The position numbers and the translations under genes were made by a program. A stretch of DNA of 64,000 bases from Sipunculus nudus (lineage: Eukaryota; Annelida; Sipuncula; Golfingiida; Sipunculidae). The stretch is from assembly GCA_026874595.1 (NCBI GenBank), contig CM049318.1, forward strand, positions 34,683,956-34,747,955, written 5' to 3'. Shown here in pieces: positions 47,929 through 60,600 of this stretch (position 1 is its first letter; every line of letters begins with the position of its first letter). The notes under the pieces are model-generated. The model ran no database searches, had not been told where the DNA came from, and saw only the letters and a list, made by a program, of their open reading frames with translations.

Positions 47929-48855
47929 GCACTCAGGCAGTGTGTAAAACTCGGACCCTACGGACCCCGGATCCCAAGAAAAAATTTGTAATTCTGAAAC
48001 TTTCATGGTAATTTATCCAGATATTTTAGCATAAACGTATTAAGACATATTTAATATTATGTTTGGTTAAAAATTAGTAGAAATAGTCTGATTTGCACAA
48101 AAAAAATGATAATTAACCCTTACGGACCCATTTCTTTAGTACATATTTACATATCACGTTTAACCATAACACCCATGTGATTTATTATTGTGTTTTTATT
48201 TGTATTTTTACATTTTTATGTCTCAGTTTTTATTCATAATTTTATATATGCTATTTATAACATTTGTGTAGCGTTTTAAAAAGTACAATAATTAAAAACA
48301 TTTACAAAATCATTATTTTGGAACCTATAGTTGCTTGAAATGCAAGTAATCATTATTTCCTTTCGGTATTTATATTATTGCCAACTTTAAATTGCATGGT
48401 TGGTATGAATGTAACACGAAACCTGTTGTTATGTGGAAGAGCTCGTAATTATCAGTCTCGGGTCCGCAACGACTGTTAGTGCACATCAAATAAATTTCCC
48501 CCAGTGTGCCCGCACTATTAAATTTTCATTTTAAATAAAACAAAATTTAGTGTGTGACATGAGAGCTATTTTATTCCTCTTTCAGTCATAAATAAAAAAA
48601 ATATGAGCGGTGACTACTGTCCGTCAAAATGGAACAGTCAGCAAAGTCAAGTTAAATGAGGTCCATCTTCATCGAAATGTTTTTGTAAACTTAAATCTTT
48701 CAGTGAATCGGTCATTTTCAAAGCTGCAACATTTAGGGACTTTTCTCTGTTTTTTCATCAGCAATAGTTGTTTTATCGGTTTAAATGATGAAAAATGAGG
48801 AAATTGGTTTTCGGGGTCAGGGGACCGAGGGGTCCGGGTTTTACACACTGCCCTG
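47929..48855. mobile_element. 0.93-kb hAT-like MITE
   Basis: The left end reads CAGGCAGTGTGTAAAACTCG. The right end, reverse complemented, reads CAGGGCAGTGTGTAAAACCC. Similarity continues for about 45 bp, including GGACCC and ACCCCG. The direct repeat CAATCACT occurs at 47921-47928 and 48856-48863, an 8-bp target duplication. The left side has five extra bases (GCACT) between the duplication and the terminal repeat. There is no transposase ORF. Confidence 0.7.
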
Positions 48856-48863
48856 CAATCACT

Positions 48864-50680
48864 ACCGTTCGGAAAATTTTAAGCATTCTCCTCTTGTGCA
48901 CAATAGACCTTTTTGCTGCGCAGAGGTTTCCTTTTGAGAAGGGATCACGAATGGGGATTATTTCGGGCGGGTCACCTCGAAATATAGGAAAATCCCAGAT
49001 AGGGTCCCCGGGAATAAAACTGTCCCACCATCACACACTCTATGGCCACTGTGTTACCAGGCCCGATGACACAAAGAAAAGAGGCACCCGCGGGAGAGCA
49101 AATATTAAAATTATAAATTATGCACGTAATACGCAAATATTGCAAATAAAAGTGGGTGGAATCTCTTCGGACAAACCCAGAGCATATATGTGTCGAAAAT
49201 CACGGCAATTCATACGGTGCTAAATTTCTGTAAAGATCTGGTGAAGGACTCAAACAATAGCTATAATCATTCTTTGTTAGGCCCTACTGTTGAATTAGGA
49301 AAAGTCACTTTAAAGGCCGAGATTCCTTCCTAAAAAAGTACCAATTAACTGATGTAAGAAGGGGTCAAGGACATTGCCTTGGCAATATAACACTATAATG
49401 GACACACAAGCGTTATAACTTGTTTTGTCCAAAACGGTCACATATAACACACACCCATTTACATATATGTGTGTTTGAAGTTAACCATGTAGACTGCATT
49501 GAACCACTGCTTGTATAATGTAAATCCCAGTCAGTAATATACGATTCATAGATTACAGATTTAATATGATGCAAGAATTAGATATAGTATAGTTTTATTG
49601 CTGTTACTTGTTTAGTAAGGCAATGGCATCCCTGTGTATGCGTGTGTTATCAATGTACTATGTACGTGGCAATATGATCTATCCTTCTGGAGTGTATATA
49701 ATACTTAATCTGTAACGTAGCTACGTCACTTCGCAAACCTGGTTGAAACAATCTTTATTGGGTTCTTGATGAACTGTCTCCTAAATATTCGCTTGGGAGA
49801 AAATGTTGACAAATTACTCTTGATAAAGGCTTGTCTTCACGACAAAGCACTCAACATGAGACATGACTTCATTTGAAAATAACTCACAATGTGATTTGTA
49901 CAGGGTCAGGTCGGATTAAAGCCATATAATGCAGCTAAAAAACATGTATGATGCCTCTCGTTGTGTTGTTCCAGGAAGGGATCTAAAGGAGACTGCGGTG
50001 TGAATAAAATGCCCACAATAACTTAACTTCTGAAGGACAGAGCCCCGAACTTCTTATATAATAATAATTAACTAATGCACTCATAAATATCTGAGATCAA
50101 AGTGCTCAATTTTCATTTTTTGTCCTCGCAGGTTAGGGTATTTGCAGTCAAAGCCCATGTGTCCCCGACACCAGTCGTTCACTTGACTATTTAGCCGATA
50201 AAAAAAATGATACAATATAATTGTGGACATGATTAAAAATATAACACAGTAACTTATTTCCTGCTGAACCACGTGTCAGCGAGTACTTATTATCCTGAAG
50301 GAAGGAGTCGCCTGCTAAACTCAGGTCCTTACTTTATATATAAATCAACCAAAGATTAACCTACCTGATAAAATATAGAAAAAAAATAAAATATTTTGAT
50401 TAAGGAATTCAAGAAACAAACATAGCACCTTTAATCGCTAAAGTTCATCCGAGAGTTTTTAACAAGTATATAATACTATTCAACGGACATTAATTTGGTT
50501 AACTCATCACTTCACCTAGTTAAAAGGTTGATTTTAGTGGTAGACATATGATATGTAATGATTTCTTTTTCACTAAATTTGCGGGAGATTTTGCATGGCC
50601 AGATGACACAAATAAAGGTGAAGAAATGACCTTAGTTGGGACTTGAAAGGAGTTCCCAAAAAGGTGTTTGCATATTAGAA
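48864..50680. other. Intergenic, no gene recognised
   Basis: A + strand ORF of 142 codons at 48795-49223 starts within the MITE end and shows no known motif; I treat it as chance. A second copy of a dispersed repeat lies at 49150-49215. Confidence 0.4.
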
Positions 50681-50689
50681 AAAAAAACC

Positions 50690-51206
50690 TATTGTCTGTT
50701 CCACAGTAGGGTGCCCATTAGCAATATTTTCATAAACTAGCAGATTAAATCCAGATACTATGCTGCATTGAAGGAATGGGGTATTGCCTTAATTAACCAT
50801 AATTAGATTAAAATCATATCTGGCAAAATATGAAAGTAATGCAATTAAATCAATATCTGAGTAAACAATTTTTTACAACACCTCTACTCCATTCATGAAA
50901 GTCGAGGTCACTGGTCACCTGCTCAAACAGCTGCTTTTGAAAGCTCCTGATTGGCTAATAATTGGTTATAAATATTCTAAAAAAGGCAGTTGTCTGTGAC
51001 CAATGACAGATGCCATGTTGGTTGGTCACAAGATTCAGAAAGACAGAGCGTTGCAAAATATAAATGTTGTTTTTTGTTAAGAAGCTAACATCTCATAATA
51101 AGCCTTTGTTCCCTAATCAGCTTTGAGGTCAAACTGTGTAATAATTTTTGAGTTTCATAATTGCCAAATTTCAATGGGCACCCTACTGTGGAACAGACTA
51201 TAGTTC
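50690..51206. mobile_element. 0.5-kb MITE with about 27-bp terminal inverted repeats
   Basis: GTCTGTTCCACAGTAGGGTG and CCCATT at 50695-50720 are matched by the reverse complement at 51174-51200 (AATGGGCACCCTACTGTGG then AACAGAC). The body is non-coding. Target duplication is unclear; CTAT occurs on both sides but overlaps the repeat. Confidence 0.7.
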
Positions 51207-51604
51207 TATTTGTTACGATTTCTGTCCTGTCAAACATACAGAAACAGTGTGTAATTGGCGACTAGAGTAATTGGGTTCTACGTTCACGATTTATGCCCTG
51301 TAAACGGCGGAAGTCAGCTCCTGAGGGTTTTCTCTCAATAGTTCAAAGAATATAGGTTTTAGAGACCGAACTTTTTGGTTATCATAAAGGAGTTTGTCTC
51401 TATAGCTCCGATGACTCCTAGTCAGCTGATCTACTTGTGTTTATTTATTAACGCCTTATCATTCGGAATGTACTTCGCCCCCTAACACATTCATATTAGC
51501 TAGCTTTTATTGACGCCTCCGTGTTTATTCCGTCATAGCACTGGGACACAAGTCAAACAGGGGAGGATTTTATTTAATTATTATAAACACAGCAATATTT
51601 TCAG

Positions 51605-51617
51605 ATGTTACCTTACG
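51605..51617 (+). CDS. Candidate first coding exon of the Kelch-caspase gene
   Basis: ATG TTA CCT TAC G is followed by a strong donor GTAAGT and leaves phase 1, exactly what the next exon (entering with two bases) needs. The joined start would read MLPYGTYMWRSIHLP. This is only 13 coding bases, so it is a proposal. The alternative start is the ATG at 53309. Confidence 0.35.
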
Positions 51618-54600
51618 GTAAGTGAACCTCCTACAGTCATTCAAGACCGATACTTGAAGGACTGAACAAGCACGAAAAATTCCAATGTAAAGTTCACAAC
51701 AAATGAACAGCAAAACGAAACAGCAAAACGAATCAGTTAGCAGACTTTGTTACTACAAATCTAATAGACAGCACCGTCAATGTTGTTTTCGTCACAGATA
51801 CGGTGTCATCGGAGGGCCGCCGTAGAGCAGGAATTAGAACGTGGGGCCATGCAACAGTCGCTGTGCCAGAACGGAACTCTGTCTAGGTCTTCGGTGGCTT
51901 CCTAGCTAGCTCCTTGGTCAGGCTTTTAAATATAGGTAGGTATGTGAATATTGGTCTCAGGTGAAGTATTTTATGGATCTCTGCCGATCAATCATTTCCG
52001 TTCATGTGTGATAGACAAGTCGTCATGCCTACCGGTTTACACGTCCCAATTTGTTTATGTCTTGTGCCGAAGAACATTCAGAAAGTTCCGGATTTAAATA
52101 AAAAATCAGATCCACAGGATCATTTATAAATGTCGAATGTTTTGTCGTGATGTTTGTTAAATAATGATACAAAAATAGCTGAAACAGAATGTGTACCGAC
52201 AGGTTTATAAATGTCTTATAAATTTACTTATTACGATCAGTAATATGAAGTTACCATCCTGTTGGTAGTACACTCGATCCCGTGGTTATAATGGATTACT
52301 TTTTTTATTTTTTTTGTACATGTGGTGTGATCATTCATGTACAACCTGTTTTAAAAAGACTATACCCCTCAGCTTTATCTATCGGTATATTCCGAATCCG
52401 ATCATGGTCATTGACAATAATGGATGATAAATGATTTGCGGATGATAAATTATGGGGTTGTCTTTCGGTTGCCTGAAATTCATATTGAGTGGTGTTTCAT
52501 AAACATGTATATAGATATGATATCCTGTGGTCGACAGTATTGGTATCTATAGGATCACATTAGAATCAGTGGTCAGTATCTTATAGCTCCTGTGCATATT
52601 GTCCGCTCAGTTAAGATAAACAGATATAATGTCTTTTGAACTTATGTCTGTGCATTATTTCTTTACAAATTTATGATTAATTAAAATTCACGTATGCAGA
52701 TAATTTTTTATGCGTTTTCATTCACATACTCGTGTCATATACTACACGGTGTAAACTGGATTACACCTGAGTGGACCATGTTCTACAAAACTGTAACATT
52801 ATGTATATACTTCCGTGTCCGAGAGACCAAGTGAGAAGAATCGAGATTTTATAAAACACTGTAAAGCAGCTGTTGGATGGTGTGATATTTGATTTCTCTA
52901 AGGGATGCGGTAATGATGAGATAAAAATAAATCTAAAAAAGGATTCCCTTTGGATGAATCATAGATTTAATTTTCTTTTACTGGTTGAATTTGTTAATGG
53001 AATCGAATCCTGTAACATATAGTATATAGGAACTCAGGTTTGGGGGCGTAGTTTATTATCTTTATTATCTTATCTTACGTTTACTTATAAATATTATAAA
53101 ATTTCTGCTTCACACAAATGCTGCTCCTGTACTATTAAACTAAAACCTAAGTTTTTTTAAACCATAAGGGCATAAATGACACGTTATATTTTCTCACTTC
53201 AGTATCCCATTATCCATTTGTGACAAACAGACATATCATAATCACCTGTCTTATATCATTGCAAAAAGACAACTTGTTAGTGATAAAATTTAATCATCAG
53301 GTACGTATATGTGGAGAAGCATTCATTTGCCAAAAGATACTCAGAATGAAGTCCTGCAAGCTACTCGGATGTGGGCCACCGCCGTGAGGTACAAGGACAA
53401 GCTTTACATATGGGGAGGTGACACATCAGACAATTCGCTGTGGTGTTTTGATATAGGTAATCCTAAATAAAATTACCGAAATTCCAAATTCAGGGGAATT
53501 TCAAATTCAAAGTTTTAGACCACACTGATTAATGTATTCGATGCACACACACACACTCACCGTCACACGCTCACACACAGTAACTTGACAATCAGCACGG
53601 AACGCCATCACTAGCTACCTGTTATTGCTGACATTCAGATAACCTGCATAATATTAACCTTATAATAACTGATATATTATTTAAGTCTTACACATACGCG
53701 TTGAAACATTTAAATATCGTTACCAACTTACGGATGAATATCGTATATCCTTGATCAACAGTCCGAGTATTAATGTTTTCAGACCCTGCTTTGTTCTGGC
53801 GTATAAACAATGCAGACTACTATTAAAGGTCGGCGTTTATAAAAAAATACATATTACGGCTAAGCAGACAAAAGCAAAATACAAAAAAAATTCTGCACGT
53901 CAAAACAATAAACCCGCACATTTGAAAACATCGCTGGTAAACTATGTGTGTTTAAGAAATATCCTAAGATGCCAAAGGAATTTGGGCCAGGGGCAATCTC
54001 CGAAATCGTGTATCATAACAAGAATTTATGAGGAATCACAGCAAGAGAATTTGCAGTGGTCAATAAGAATCCGTCCGCGCTGGTTTACGAAACCAGGTAC
54101 CCCGGTGTTTATATGGCTGTTGAGTTATTTTACACCACATGCAGTTGGTAGCATTGATTAAAAAATGACAGCAAGAGAAGCGGTTTAATTGGCTTGACAC
54201 CACTGATAGCACTGCTCTAAGTGTAAGCCTTCTCATTGCTGACATTTTATTTGTGTAGCCTTTTGTTGAATCCGTGATCGGCTTTAATCATAATGGACGA
54301 ATCAGGAATATTTGGTGTCCTTTGTGATAAAAATAAGCATGCGGAAAAGAATGAGAAAGATTTATGGAGGAATTAACAATACACAAACACACACATAGAA
54401 ATTCACACAACAATCTGACCGGTAAATGCAACTATTATAGTGACGGGAAATCATCTGGCGGCAAACATAGAAGTAGCCTACGAAGTAAGCCTCCAAGTGA
54501 GGCTAACACGCACTCTGTATAAAATATTGGTGTAAGAACGAGGACACAGATTTTTAAATAAATCATATAACTATAGCTATATATAGCTCAATACAAACAA

Positions 54601-57600
54601 ACGTGGGTCTTTACCTGGGTATGTGAACCATTTCTGTTTTTCTGTTTTAGTCACTAGATGGAACTATTTTAAGGACCAGGCAGTAAAACCTGTGCTTGGA
54701 TTTCCATAATGAATCAGCCTTAAACCTAACAACCAATCAAAATAAGGACTTTGAAAACTGGCTGCTCCCTGTGGCCTTGACCCTTAAGCAACATATCATG
54801 TTTGGTTAGAAACTTGCCAGCATTGCTTCCTAACTTTTCACCTGGATAATATGTTCATTTTCTAATTTGAGCAAGAAAACAAGTAACGTGTCATAGTTAA
54901 GGGTTTGTTAGCCAGATTATGTTTGGTTATAAGAGGACCATTAAGTAATGTCAGAGAGGGCACCACAAAAATACATGTAGCGCTCTCTGTCTCTGTATAG
55001 AGAGACGGATACTAAACAAGACCGCTGTCTGTTTAAGTCAGGCGTTTATTTTTCTGAGACATTGTTTTGCCCCGGCCACCATACAAGGCACTCGAATATT
55101 TTAGGCATGGCGTCTGATCAAGGAAATACGATATGTAAAAGAACATTTAAATAAAGTTAGCAGGAATGCCCTAATGAAGATGACCTTTCCTTGTCTTGGA
55201 ATACACTGAACATCTGCCATGGATGGTTTATTTGAACTTTAGTTATGAATGGTTTGGTTGTTTTTGCCATAAAAGTTTACTGTTGATGGCAGCTTTGTGG
55301 TAACAAAATCTTCAATGCCAGTCCGGTTATTACCTGTCATTGCATCTCACTTTTAGACAAAGAAGTGTGGTTTAAACCTTCTGTTGAAGGTTCAGTACCT
55401 GGGATCAGATGGTTGCACACAGCATGTGTGATCAATGGAACTATGATCGTGTTTGGTGGTAAGGCTAACGTACGTGTCAAAATGAACTTTGATTTCTCAG
55501 TATCCATATCATGTATTAAATTGTATTTAGGCAATAGTAAGTCTCCTCAAAGTCTACACATTAAATAATAGATCGAATTTTGCTCCCACTATGTCAAAAT
55601 GCGATCTGTTATTTAATGAGTACGCTGTGTTACTAAACCCCGTCAGCAAATTTGAAAAAGCGATATGTCTTATACAAAACATTGAAACAAAGAACTTGGT
55701 TCAAAACCTGGTTCTTTAATTTTATGCAACACTCCCTTTAACTTATCTTTATTGACCTTATTTTAATCATATGGTTTATTTAATCATTAATTTTTGCACC
55801 ACAAATAAACAATTTTGTTTATTACATAGTTATACCTGGCATTCACACAAGGCATCCTCTCATTTTTCTGCCAGTTACTTGCTTTGCTTTTCTGTAATCT
55901 AATTTTTTTATCAGAGTAAGACATTGGTATTTAATAGAAAAAATACAGCATAATGCCAGGGAATATTGTTTCCGTCTTGCGGAGCCATTCAATCATATGT
56001 GCAATAAAATCCATCCGAGTTAAGAAGTAAATGTGCGATTGGATGACTTAATACACTGTTTGAATAATCGGAATCCTTTTATGGTAACTAAAATATACAT
56101 TAACATGTTTCCTCAATGTGATCTCTCTATTGCAAATTAATCTGTGATTAACAAAGCAACACTTATGTTTTAGAGTTTAACTGAAACAGAAGATCTGTTC
56201 GTAATAGATCTCGACACATATACTTGGAAGAAACAAGTAAGTACAGTAGTGATTCAACAGCACAAATGGTCCGTCAAGACGTACAAAACATATGTGAATA
56301 TATTTATCTGTTAAAAATAAAATGATTCTATGTAGCTCGATTTCAGCTACGCTCTTGGTTCCACTGAAGGGGTTACACTGAAGTCATCGTAGGTCTCCTT
56401 TTTGCTTTGCATTAAAAGATCCATTGGGACAGAACACCAGGTTGGACACAGAGCAAAGAATTGCAATCAGACCAATTAGAACGTTGTATAGAATTTTGCA
56501 TTCAGCCTTAAATCTTGAACATGAAAAACCCTACTTGTTGGTTTGATTCTTTGCCCTTGATTTATGTCAAATCGCCAAAAGATCCTATTGAATTTATAAT
56601 GATTAAAGAAAGCCAACATATTGAAAATAACTTATATGAAATAGGATACTACAGTAAATTAAGGGAGGAAAAACAAAGGTTTTCATAGGCATGTTGCAGG
56701 AGTATCGATTCCTTAAATCTGATATACATAAGTTGTTCAAATAAAGTGGTGAGTCAAATGTATTGAGATCGGCAGAGACCGTCAACTTTTACAGGAATTA
56801 TAATTTTTTTGCAACGCTTCTACCTTGCTCGGGAAACACACAAGTTACAGTTGTGTACCTTAAGTAATGAATACGTAAATACATTAACGAGATCTTTATT
56901 AGAAACATAGCAAAATATTCACACAAATCACACCGAACTACCATGCCCTACCCCTCATAATGGCAGAAATAGAATGAAATGAAGTACATAATTAGCTTGT
57001 ATAATGGTTTCCGTTTCTTCAGGACACTGGGTCTGTATCTCCCCGTTCGTGCCATACTCCCACAGCGGTCGTTGACAAAATGTATGTCGTAGGAGGCACG
57101 TACGGTGAAACCTTAAAAGACGGGGAACATTTCCTTCAGGTGTATGATATACAATCCAACAGCTGGCAAACTCCGTCTACTACAGGACAAACGCCGGCTC
57201 CTAGACAATTCCACAGTGCAGGTCGGTTAAACTTTAAATATTATATCCCCTCTTTTTTAATTTATGTTAGGAGCAATGTGAAAAGATATCAAAAGATTTT
57301 TTTACACTCTCAGGATTGACTTATCGTTTAAGGGGACAGTGACGCCTTGTAACACATTCAGTAGTATGACCACGGAAAAAATATGTTTTTAAACCATTGT
57401 AATAATTACACTATTGTCCGTGAACGACATGCAAAATGGTTCTCATACCCGTTTTCGATATAAACAGCAAAACTGTTGGGATAATTGTTCCTTTGACATA
57501 TTTACTTAATTTCGAATTAATCCTCATCATAACATGAAACAGATATGAAAAAGGTTGATTCATGAAAAATCTTTCCGAATTATTTTTCTAATGGACATGC

Positions 57601-60600
57601 ATATCATCAGTTAGATGCGCTAAAATACAAGGCAGTAATACAAACACATATACCTCTGTTATCTTTGATTACTGTTTTACCATTCAACTAGCAATATCAG
57701 GGAGTAATAAATCTCTTTTGTGCATTCTGATCATCCAGCTGCTCATTCAGATGGATTTTACATATTCGGAGGCAGAAGTAATATAAATAATTGGAATGAC
57801 CTTTACCATTATAACACAGGTAGGTGCGTCTTATTTTTAAGGACGTCAAGACAACTTGATCCTTTGGCTAATGTACTGTGCTATTAAGGAAGCACTTCTT
57901 TAACATCATCGAGGACACGGAGTAAATTATTTGACTTTTACTGCATGTAAATGCGTTACAGGGCTACTTTTAATATTAATGAATGGTAATTTATCATGAA
58001 TATAAATATGGAGTGACGACGAGGAATACCTTTCTCATTGTCTATATCCGATGTATAGATAGTCAGCACTATTTATATTACCACCATTCAACACATGTCC
58101 AATAAAATTGCATGCCGTTTCAATCGAGATATGTCCCTGAAGCATGGGAGTAACTCTAAGCTGCTTCTACGAAACGATACTCTCGTACAAAACTATAATA
58201 ATGGAATTATAATGATTGATATAGAGAGAGGGCGGTTGATATATCAATTTGTATATCTGCTCTATGTATCTCTTTTTATCAGTCTGTCTGTCGGGATTGT
58301 CTGCCCATCAATGGACAGACAAATAGTAAAGACAGAGAGTTACGTTAAAAGATATGTAAAACAGAATACTAGTTTTGATTATGAGACTTCACCAGTGACA
58401 TAAGGTCTTATATTGACACTTTGTCATCACTGGAGCCTTATTGCTGTGACAGGAAATACACCCTCGCGCAGGCATTGTCATTCTTTGGTCATTGTTGATG
58501 AAAACCTGATTGTATTTGGGTAATATTTCCGTTTTCATTGTGTCATTAGTAGTTCAATATAGATGTTTGCCTTTCCGCGGTTTTCGAGACAAACGATTAA
58601 TAGTAATGGATCCCTGCTCCCGATATGCCGAAGGGAGCCTTTTCAATAAGGCGGTATTGTATGTACACATATATTACGATTTAACTTATATCGAACGGAA
58701 TATCAGTAACTGATACATCAATGACTAATTTAAAAATATTTGTATTTAACCATTCATTTAAGAAATGCTGATTTCATTGAATCCTTAGACACACTGTATG
58801 CATACGTATAAGCAATACATTGTATATACAAAATAAATAGCGGGTTAATTCCCTGTTTTTTTTTTTGGAAATTGTAAAATAGGTAAAATATATTTGCATC
58901 TTAGAGAAAGGTCAGAAGGTATTCTGAAGGTACTATCTATATAGTTATATGGTCTGGCGTCTCATCCAAGGGTTTGGTCATTATAATAATTTAGCCTGAA
59001 ACATCTACATTTGTGTATAATTCACGGTTCAAACAAATAGTCTTCAGATAAAAGAACCACTCTTTTCATGCAAACATGGTATCATATGGTATCAGATTTG
59101 TCTTCTGATCAAGACCCGCAATCTTAACATTATCCGATCTATCAGTCTTTTAAATTTTGATCGTAGAGGACACTGTGGCGAAAAGGACAATTTGGACTGC
59201 TATACTGCATACATAGGTACGTCTATCCTTGCGTTTCCTTTTAAGTATGATTTCCTATTAATATATCCTCGGAAAAGAGCATGTTCTGTATTGTATTTTT
59301 TTTTTTCACATAACCAGGTCCTAAAGCACATATCCCTGAATTATCGGCTGGTATGGAAAAATTACAAGTGACAAGAAAAGGGAAAACTTTTGTTGGTTTT
59401 GCAACAAAAGAGAGCAAAAGCGACCGCATTTCAACAGCCGAGAGAAAAGGAGCTTTATGTGTAGACAAAAGCGTACGTAGTCAGCAGGTTTGTAAAATAC
59501 GCTAATCATATATTGAATATAATTTTCTCTGTTTGAAATTCTATTTTAAAATGATAATTGCATAATGTATAAATGATTAAATACATTAGGAAATATACAT
59601 CTTCAAGGCTTTAATTAATATTCCATCTAATACGATAAGCTTAAAGTTTATCTTATACATATACATTTCATTATACATATCACAGAAATATGCTGATAGT
59701 GTATCCGGTAAATTAAGGCATCTAATTTACATGTTTGAGGGCAAATAATTTAATCCATATTCAAATACTACTCTTCACATAGATATCAAGTACTAGCAAA
59801 TCGAGATTCAATGAAACCCCAGGTACACAAGAGCATTTGGAGGCTTCTAAAACTGCACAGACAGAGGACGCTCCAAGTACAAGACGCTTCTACCCGGAAC
59901 ATAAAGAAAAAGTAAGACATTGTTACACAGATTATTTAACATGTATTGTAGAACTTGAGAATAAATATAAATTTAATGATTTAGTTCCTATTTATACGAC
60001 CTGTAAAGTATATGAAGAAGGGACCTTCATAACGTTGTAAGATGTACATTAGTGTAAAACCTTTTTTTGAATAATAAGTGAATATTAATGTTTTTATGTT
60101 AAGTATAAGGTAAGTTACATATTTAATATCGCAGTATCCCTATATAAATACCAACTTTGGCTCTTTATTCTCATCTCCCAGAATAAAAAGTCAAAATCAG
60201 GTACCAAGAAGTCGAGCTACATAAAATCCCCAGCTAGAGATGAGCATTTGGAGGCTTCAGATATTGTTGGGTCAGAGGTCGTCCCAAGTACAAGGCGGTT
60301 CTACATGGAACATAAAGAGGAGGTAAGACTGTCAAATAGTTTATTTAACCAGCATTGGACATTTTCCAAACTAATGTAGATTTATGTTGATGCAGTCCGT
60401 ATTTATTTTGCTCTTATTATAACCGATGACAGGTACTTCCATAATACTTTGTAAAATATAACATGACAATATATATATATATTCTCTTTTCTTCTTCTTT
60501 CGACGATAGAATAGTGTGTCGGAAGATAAGTATATATTCCTATAGCTGTGTTTTTTATTTTTCAAAATTAGTGTTTCCGTATGGAGTCCAACCCAAAAGG

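Noticed and set aside
48795-49223. 142-codon + strand ORF
   Set aside because: Starts in the terminal repeat of a MITE and shows no family motif; likely chance.
53751-54161. 136-codon + strand ORF within the Kelch-caspase intron
   Set aside because: No recognisable motif, no splice sites joining it to the gene frame, composition like surrounding intron.
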